From Nitriliruptoraceae bacterium (GTDB lineage Bacteria; Actinomycetota; Nitriliruptoria; Nitriliruptorales; Nitriliruptoraceae), in NCBI GenBank assembly GCA_007121785.1, contig SKJX01000229.1:1-35160 (forward strand): 35,160 bases of DNA. Direction: 5' to 3'. A model generated the notes under the pieces. The model made no database searches, had not been told where the DNA came from, and saw only the letters and a list, made by a program, of their open reading frames with translations. A program made the position numbers and the translations under genes. Shown one piece after another: positions 30,382 to 35,160 of this stretch (its first letter is position 1; every line of letters begins with the position of its first letter).

Positions 30382-30478
30382 CGCCGTATGACCGCCGCCG
30401 TGTGGCGCGGGCAACGTTCGGACGGCCACCTGGCCGCGCGGCCCCCGGTCGCGGGGAACCGGCGTGGCGGCAGGTTCG

Positions 30479-31594
30479 TCAGCCAGTCGTTGACCGCTGT
30501 ACGGGTCCGGCCTCACCCAGCCAGTCGAGCCAGGCGCCGTGCGGCTGCATCCGGGCGAGCAGTCGGTCCTCGCGGTAGCCGTCCTGCCAGGTCGTCGCGC
30601 CGAGCACGAACCGCTCGGCACCCATCGCCGGGTCAGGCAGGTCAGCCTCCAGCGTGAGGAACGGGTCGAAGCCGCCGCCCTCCAGGCCGACGCGCGCCAG
30701 GTCGCGTTCCGTGCCGAGCTCGTCGAGCTGCCGTTCGACGGCCGTCCGGTCCTGGCCGCCGAGGTAGGCGAGCGCCGCGCTGTGCAGCACGCACACCAGC
30801 GCGTCGGCAGGCGCCGCGCGCACCGTCGGTGCGAGGTGATCGATCAGATCGCCGCGGACCTGGTGGACGTCCATGTGCGCCGCGGCGATGTCCAACGCGT
30901 CTGCGAGCCGGCGCATCCGAGGGAGGTCCTCCGGCCAGACGCACGCCTGAAGCCAGCGCGCATCGTCCGGGGCGGTCGGCGACAGCGGGGCGCGGTCGAT
31001 CCCGGTCCGGGCGGCGACGCGGCCGATCTCGAGCTGCTCAGGACGGGCACCGCGCAGCTGCGGTTCGATGTGCACCTGTGCGCCGGCCGGGCCCACCTCG
31101 ACGTCCCCGAAGCGGTAGCGGTACCGGTCCAGGTGCAGCAGCAGGCCGGCGCTGCACCCGAGCTCGACCAGGGCCAGCGGCCGGTCCGACCCGGCGACCG
31201 AAGCCAGCGCAGGACGCAGGCCGGCCGCACGGCCGGGCTCGTTGGTCTGGGTGGCGCGGGTGCGGATGCGCTGGTCGATGGGGTCGGCGAAGCGGCGCAC
31301 GAAGGCTGCGAACCGTTCGGTCGTGTCCGCGCCGACGGGGCGCGTCCCGCCAACCGACGGGTAGTACTCGGCCAGCGGGTCGTCGGCGCCGCTGAGCAGC
31401 ACGTCGTGGACGGCCGCGAACAGCAGGTTGGGTCGTTGTTGGTTCGGGTGGGCGGCCGCGAGGACCTCCATGACCTCCGGCCGGTCCGCGAGCGTGGCCG
31501 ACAGGTGGTGGTAGAGCTCGGAACGCTCGCGTGCTTCGGTCGCGAACCAGCGGAAGCGTTCGCGCAGGGTGCCGAGCTGTTCGTTGACGATCAT
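30479..31594 (-). CDS. DUF2332 family protein
   Basis: A 371-residue protein of the uncharacterised DUF2332 family, common in actinobacteria. Visible conserved parts: FRWFATEARERSELYHHLSA near the N-terminus; PNLLFAAVHDVLLSGADDPL; PLALVELGCSAGLLLHLDRY, a Rossmann/SAM-like turn reminiscent of methyltransferase motif I but with GCSAG; WPEDLPRMRRLADALDIA; ALVCVLHSAALAYL; and C-terminal QDGYREDRLLARMQPHGAWL. I infer a Rossmann-like fold; no activity is established. ATG 31594 is a family-typical start, although its ribosome site (GGGAA) is weak. It is divergent from betA, 159 bases away. Confidence 0.85.
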   Translation of the reverse strand: MIVNEQLGTLRERFRWFATEARERSELYHHLSATLADRPEVMEVLAAAHPNQQRPNLLFAAVHDVLLSGADDPLAEYYPSVGGTRPVGADTTERFAAFVRRFADPIDQRIRTRATQTNEPGRAAGLRPALASVAGSDRPLALVELGCSAGLLLHLDRYRYRFGDVEVGPAGAQVHIEPQLRGARPEQLEIGRVAARTGIDRAPLSPTAPDDARWLQACVWPEDLPRMRRLADALDIAAAHMDVHQVRGDLIDHLAPTVRAAPADALVCVLHSAALAYLGGQDRTAVERQLDELGTERDLARVGLEGGGFDPFLTLEADLPDPAMGAERFVLGATTWQDGYREDRLLARMQPHGAWLDWLGEAGPVQRSTTG

Positions 31595-31753
31595 GGTGGT
31601 TCCCGTCCGGGCGGTGCCCGGCAAGACTGCCAGCCCGGCGACGCCGACGGGGCCGGTGTGCCCGGGTAGCGTCGGGACGAACGCGTCGGTCCGCTGGTAT
31701 CCGGGAGACGGCAGGACCGCCCGACCTCGCCCGCGACGAACGGGAAGCCTCCC

Positions 31754-33403
31754 ATGTCCGAGCAGCAGTACGACTACGTCATCGTCGGTGGTGGGTCGGC
31801 CGGCAGCGCGCTGGCCAACCGGCTCAGCGCCGACCCCGAGACCTCGGTGCTGGTGCTCGAGGCAGGCCGTCGCGACTACCGATGGGACGTGTTCATCCAC
31901 ATGCCGGCGGCACTGCCGTTCCCGATCGGTAGCCGGTTCTACGACTGGAACTACGAGTCGGAACCCGAGCCCAACATGCACGGCCGGCGCATCTTCCACG
32001 GGCGCGGCAAGGTGCTCGGCGGTTCGTCCAGCATCAACGGGATGATCTTCCAGCGCGGCAACCCCTTGGACTACGACCACTGGGCCGAGGCGCCGGGCAT
32101 GGCGGCTTGGGACTACCGGCACTGTCTGCCGTACTTCAAGCGGATGGAGACCTGCCTGGCTGGCGACGACGACTGGCGGGGTGGCGATGGGCCGCTGAAG
32201 CTCACGCGCGGTGAGGCCGACAACCCGCTGTTCGACGCGTTCCTGGAAGCCGCCCAGCAGGCCGGCTATCCGCTCACCGACGACGTCAACGGCTACCGCC
32301 AGGAGGGGTTCGCGAAGTTCGACCGGACCGCCTACCGGGGGCGACGCATGAGCGCCGCGCGTGCCTACCTCCACCCGGTGATGGATCGTCCGAACCTGAC
32401 CGTCGCCACCCGGGCGTTGGCGGCCCGCGTCGTCTTCGATGACGACAAGCGTGCTCGCGGGGTCGACTACATCCATCGGGGCAAGCTGCGGCGTGTCCAG
32501 GCCGGCGAGGTGATCCTCTGCGGCGGCTCGATCAACACCCCGCAGCTGCTGCAGCTCTCCGGCGTGGGCAACGCCGACGACCTGCGCGAGGTCGGGGTCA
32601 CACCTGTCCACCACCTGCCGGGCGTGGGCGAGAACCTCCAGGACCACCTCGAGGTGTACGTCCAGTACGCCTCCAAGCAGCCGGTGTCGCTCCAGCCGCA
32701 CCTGCAGTGGTGGCGCCGGCCGTTCATCGGGGCGCAGTGGTTGTTCCTGCGCTCGGGGCCGGGCGCGACCAACCACTTCGAGGCCGGTGGGTTCGTGCGC
32801 ACCAACGACCAGGTCGACCGGCCCAACCTGATGTTCCACTTCCTGCCGATCGCGATCCGCTACGACGGGACGTCACCGGCCGAAGGTCACGGCTACCAGG
32901 TCCACATCGGCCCGATGTTCTCCGACGTCCGCGGTTCGGTGAAGATCAAGACGCGCGATCCCCGCGACCACCCGGCCCTGCGGTTCAACTACCTCTCGAC
33001 CGAGCGTGACCGTCGGGAGTGGGTCGAGTCCGTGCGGGTCGCCCGGGACATCCTCACCCAACCCGCCTTCGACGCGTTCAACGACGGCGAGCTCGAGCCC
33101 GGCCCATCCGTGCAGACCGACGAGGAGATCCTCGACTGGGTCGCCCGCGACGGCGAGACCGCCTACCACCCGTCGTGCACGGCCAAGATGGGGACCGACG
33201 AGCTCTCCGTCGTCGATCCGGGCACCATGAAGGTGCACGGCCTCGAGGGGCTGCGGGTCGTCGACGCGTCCGTGATGCCCAGCATCACCAACGGCAACAT
33301 CTACGCGCCGGTGATGATGATCGCGGAGAAGGCCGCCGACCTGATCCTCGGCAACACCCCGCTCGACCCGCTGGACGTGCCCGTCTACCGCCACGAGGGC
33401 TGA
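31754..33403 (+). CDS. betA: choline dehydrogenase (GMC oxidoreductase)
   Basis: A 549-residue FAD-dependent alcohol oxidase or dehydrogenase, matching Escherichia coli BetA along its whole length as I recall it. FAD site [23 protein letters not shown] signature 1 [19 protein letters not shown] signature 2 [17 protein letters not shown] with [20 protein letters not shown]; substrate region [15 protein letters not shown]; catalytic pair His in [11 protein letters not shown] and the Asn in [10 protein letters not shown]. It should oxidise choline to betaine aldehyde (and perhaps on to betaine) for osmoprotection. No betB, betI or betT is adjacent, so other alcohols remain possible. ATG 31754 matches the family start. 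The 3' neighbourhood is decayed sequence with the copy-2 dyad. Confidence 0.92.
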   Translation: MSEQQYDYVIVGGGSAGSALANRLSADPETSVLVLEAGRRDYRWDVFIHMPAALPFPIGSRFYDWNYESEPEPNMHGRRIFHGRGKVLGGSSSINGMIFQRGNPLDYDHWAEAPGMAAWDYRHCLPYFKRMETCLAGDDDWRGGDGPLKLTRGEADNPLFDAFLEAAQQAGYPLTDDVNGYRQEGFAKFDRTAYRGRRMSAARAYLHPVMDRPNLTVATRALAARVVFDDDKRARGVDYIHRGKLRRVQAGEVILCGGSINTPQLLQLSGVGNADDLREVGVTPVHHLPGVGENLQDHLEVYVQYASKQPVSLQPHLQWWRRPFIGAQWLFLRSGPGATNHFEAGGFVRTNDQVDRPNLMFHFLPIAIRYDGTSPAEGHGYQVHIGPMFSDVRGSVKIKTRDPRDHPALRFNYLSTERDRREWVESVRVARDILTQPAFDAFNDGELEPGPSVQTDEEILDWVARDGETAYHPSCTAKMGTDELSVVDPGTMKVHGLEGLRVVDASVMPSITNGNIYAPVMMIAEKAADLILGNTPLDPLDVPVYRHEG

Positions 33404-33453
33404 CCGCCGGGACGCCGCCGTACCGGGCCGCCGGTGTGGACGTCCGGGAAGTG

Positions 33454-33471
33454 TGTGCATATCGGTGCACA
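33454..33471. promoter_or_regulatory. TGTGCA-N6-TGCACA dyad, copy 2
   Basis: Same 18-bp inverted repeat as at 23709-23726. On the minus strand the flanks match copy 1 in order: AAGCG, 13 bases, TCAC, the dyad, then C-N-CT-N-CC-N-GG. It starts 51 bases after the betA stop. Confidence 0.55.
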
Positions 33472-33607
33472 TGTGATCGGGGATGCCCACGCTTGTGGGG
33501 CGACACGTCGTTCGAGCACAAGGATGACCAGTCAGACCGCAGGCCAAGGACCGTAGGGCGACCCACCCTTCGACCGGGATCACGGCTGGATCCAACGGGC
33601 ATCGTCG

Positions 33608-33748
33608 CTACGTCTCGTGATCCTTCAGGAGCCGGGAGACAGATGCAGGACACTGGCGCTGAGCGTGCAGCGCGGCGATGCGCTGCACAAGCCGGGCCAT
33701 GTGCGTCTTGATGGTGGCGTTCTGGGCGGCACCGACCTCGAACTCGAC
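33608..33748 (-). pseudogene. possible LuxR/NarL helix-turn-helix remnant
   Basis: The minus-strand frame reads GAAQNATIKTHMARLVQRIA then ALHAQRQC before a stop, resembling the recognition helix and fourth helix of a NarL-type response regulator (x-T-V-K-T-H-V-x-R-L-x-x-K-L). The preceding residues are not family-like, and no receiver domain exists. Weak evidence. Confidence 0.3.
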
Positions 33749-33856
33749 GGCTAGGGCCTCGACGTCGACAGAGCACCGCAGGGCCGGTCGGCCGGTCGCG
33801 CCGGTCATAGGCCGTGCGTCCCTCGATGAACGGACCACTCCTCGGTTGCCGGCCGT

Positions 33857-35158
33857 CTACTCGTGGGTCAACGCGGCCCCTACGTCCCCGCGCACGCCTC
33901 CAGCGATGCCATGGCGCTCCCGGAAGGCGTCGAGGGAGCGGCGCCAGTGCTCGCGGTCCCGTCGATGCGTCGCCAGGAATCGTACGGTGCCGACCAGCCG
34001 GCGCGGCCACGGGTACCAGCGTTCGAGGTCCGAACCGCACTGCATCAACACCTTCGGGGGTAGCAGGTCGGTGATGACACTGAAGTTGTGCATCATCAGG
34101 GTGCCCACCGCCGCCCCGATCTCGTCGGGTGCGGTCTTCCTCAGCGCCATCGTGTCGAGCTCGTACAGCGGTGCGTCGACCAGTTCACCGCGGAACAGCA
34201 GGTGCGTGAGGAAGTAGGCGGACCACGGGGTGAGCCACAAGGTGTGCGCACGCATGTTGATCGAAACGACGTTCCCGCTGGTGGACACCACGGGTTCGTG
34301 CTGCTGGCCTCCCTGGAGGAGGTACCCGGTGCAGTTCACGAACCAGCTGCCAGGCTCAACCGCCATCGAGTCGCCGCTGCGCAGGATCAGCTCGGCTCGT
34401 CCATCCCGGTCGACGACATCCTCGAGGTGGTCGATCAGGACGCGCCGAAGGCCGTCCGAGATGGTGCGGTTCTCCCGCTCGGAGAGGTTGGCGAGGAAGA
34501 AGGTCTGGGGCTCTGGTACGAGGCTGATGCCCGCTCGGTCGTGGAACCACCGGCGCACCTCCGCTGCGTTGGTGCCATCGAAACGGCCAGCAAGTTCGCG
34601 GAACACGTGAGCCCCACGACTTCCTCCCCACCATCGTCGCGGCCCGTTGGGGTACAACTCATCCCTGTTGACGAACAGCACCCCGGAACCTGCGATGAGG
34701 TTGACCTCACGATCCGGGTACTCGGTGATGAGTGTGTGGGCGGTGTCCATCCCCGTCTTGCCGCCACCAACCACCCACACGGGTGCGTCACTGTCGGAGA
34801 TCTCCGAGCCACGCATGTCACCGTGATCGGGCGATACCGAGTGGATCCTCGTGCTCGAAAGCTGCAGCGGCTCGTTCGGCTCGATCGAGAACCCGGGTGC
34901 CCGGATGAGCTTGTCGGCCTCGATCACGCGGATCTCGCCGGTGTTGGAACGACACCTGATTCGCACCACACCGTCGAGTTCCTGGTGGGACTCCTCCTCC
35001 CAGCCGAACATCTCGACCACGTTCACCCGGTCCGCCGCAACCTCGTAGCAGTGGCGCAGGTGGTTCAGTACCTCGCCCTTGGTCGCCAGGTGTGACCGGT
35101 CCTTGTCGAGCTGCCACGGGATGTTGCCCGCGGTGAACATCGGGTGGGGCTGGTGCAA
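33857..35158 (-). CDS. flavin monooxygenase-like FAD/NAD(P)-binding protein, 5' end beyond the window
   Basis: At least 433 residues of a flavin-dependent monooxygenase-like protein. Visible: HQPHPMFTAGNIPW, then GEVLNHLRHCYEVAAD, ADKLIRAPGFSIEPNEPL, and the second Rossmann site PVWVVGGGKTGMDTAHTLIT (NADP-type). The C-terminal SWFVNCTGYLLQGG is the conserved FAD-proximal segment (NCTGY). The first FAD motif (GxGxxG) is not visible before residue 1, so the true start must lie beyond 35160; the ATG at 35158 is only the first methionine in the window. Substrate unknown. The gene seems slightly less GC-rich than its neighbours by eye and may be of separate origin. It converges on betA. Confidence 0.8.
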   Translation of the reverse strand: MHQPHPMFTAGNIPWQLDKDRSHLATKGEVLNHLRHCYEVAADRVNVVEMFGWEEESHQELDGVVRIRCRSNTGEIRVIEADKLIRAPGFSIEPNEPLQLSSTRIHSVSPDHGDMRGSEISDSDAPVWVVGGGKTGMDTAHTLITEYPDREVNLIAGSGVLFVNRDELYPNGPRRWWGGSRGAHVFRELAGRFDGTNAAEVRRWFHDRAGISLVPEPQTFFLANLSERENRTISDGLRRVLIDHLEDVVDRDGRAELILRSGDSMAVEPGSWFVNCTGYLLQGGQQHEPVVSTSGNVVSINMRAHTLWLTPWSAYFLTHLLFRGELVDAPLYELDTMALRKTAPDEIGAAVGTLMMHNFSVITDLLPPKVLMQCGSDLERWYPWPRRLVGTVRFLATHRRDREHWRRSLDAFRERHGIAGGVRGDVGAALTHE

Positions 35159-35160
35159 CC

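Larger units (their letters stand above)
33404..33856. other. intergenic stretch with dyad and gene remnants
   Basis: About 450 bases between betA and the convergent flavin monooxygenase. It contains the TGTGCA-N6-TGCACA dyad (33454-33471) and a LuxR-HTH-like remnant on the minus strand (33608-33748). No other gene is visible. Confidence 0.6.

Noticed and set aside
31594-32839. N-terminal extension of the DUF2332 frame up to 32839
   Set aside because: The added residues overlap the opposite-strand betA gene and are not part of the family; the family start matches ATG 31594.
1-35160. tRNA, rRNA, CRISPR, IS or prophage elements
   Set aside because: No cloverleaf, rRNA-like stretch, regular spacer-repeat array, transposase or integrase was recognised.

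Overview
The window is about 70% G+C. It has strong third-position G/C bias, GTG starts, compact operons, TANNNT-type -10 elements and leaderless-looking starts. Together with a DesA3-like desaturase and its ferredoxin reductase, and other families common in actinomycetes, this points to a high-GC actinobacterium. The order or genus cannot be fixed from this sequence. I see no rRNA, tRNA, CRISPR array, insertion sequence or phage gene. It reads as chromosomal housekeeping and accessory metabolism with several small decayed gene remnants.

Layout. 1-1285: an MFS exporter running off the left edge. 1588-5126: a LuxR-type regulator facing two SnoaL-like proteins, with methyltransferase and VOC remnants between genes, then a GNAT acetyltransferase. 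5156-8370: a methyltransferase divergent from a large TPR protein, with a 22-bp perfect palindrome between them. 8448-10844: an ArsR-SRPBCC pair, an Asp-nucleophile alpha/beta hydrolase and a two-TM potassium channel. 10896-13038 (minus strand): two YbaK-type proteins, one lacking the expected lysine, and a redoxin-like/2OG-Fe(II) oxygenase fusion. 13174-15281: a MarR-DHA2 drug exporter operon with a clear operator/promoter. 15408-17267: a lipoyl-less E2-type acyltransferase overlapping a cupin gene, divergent from a UspA-like gene across a 26-bp palindrome. 17315-20427: a three-gene ABC-2 exporter. 20547-23650: an acyltransferase with a coiled-coil tail and pentapeptide repeats, then a phosphotransferase-methyltransferase pair. 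23878-25161: a small lipoprotein and a histidine-kinase-like ATPase without an H-box, behind a PAS/PAC remnant. 25144-27820: a ferredoxin reductase and acyl desaturase operon. 27912-30369: SRPBCC, two GNAT proteins and a small membrane protein. 30479-33403: a DUF2332 protein divergent from choline dehydrogenase (betA). 33857-35158: a flavin monooxygenase-like gene cut by the right edge.

The most interesting unexplained material is regulatory. Several long perfect palindromes sit in divergent promoter regions. An 18-bp dyad (TGTGCA-N6-TGCACA) with further flanking identity occurs twice, about 10 kb apart. Two genes share an identical TAGGTT-N6-ATG start arrangement. No phage-defence or biosynthetic cluster is visible, and nothing here proves a new system. 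The best leads are the repeated dyad, the H-less kinase, the Cys-less redoxin/2OG fusion, the Lys-less YbaK paralogue and the acyltransferase with the repeat tail.
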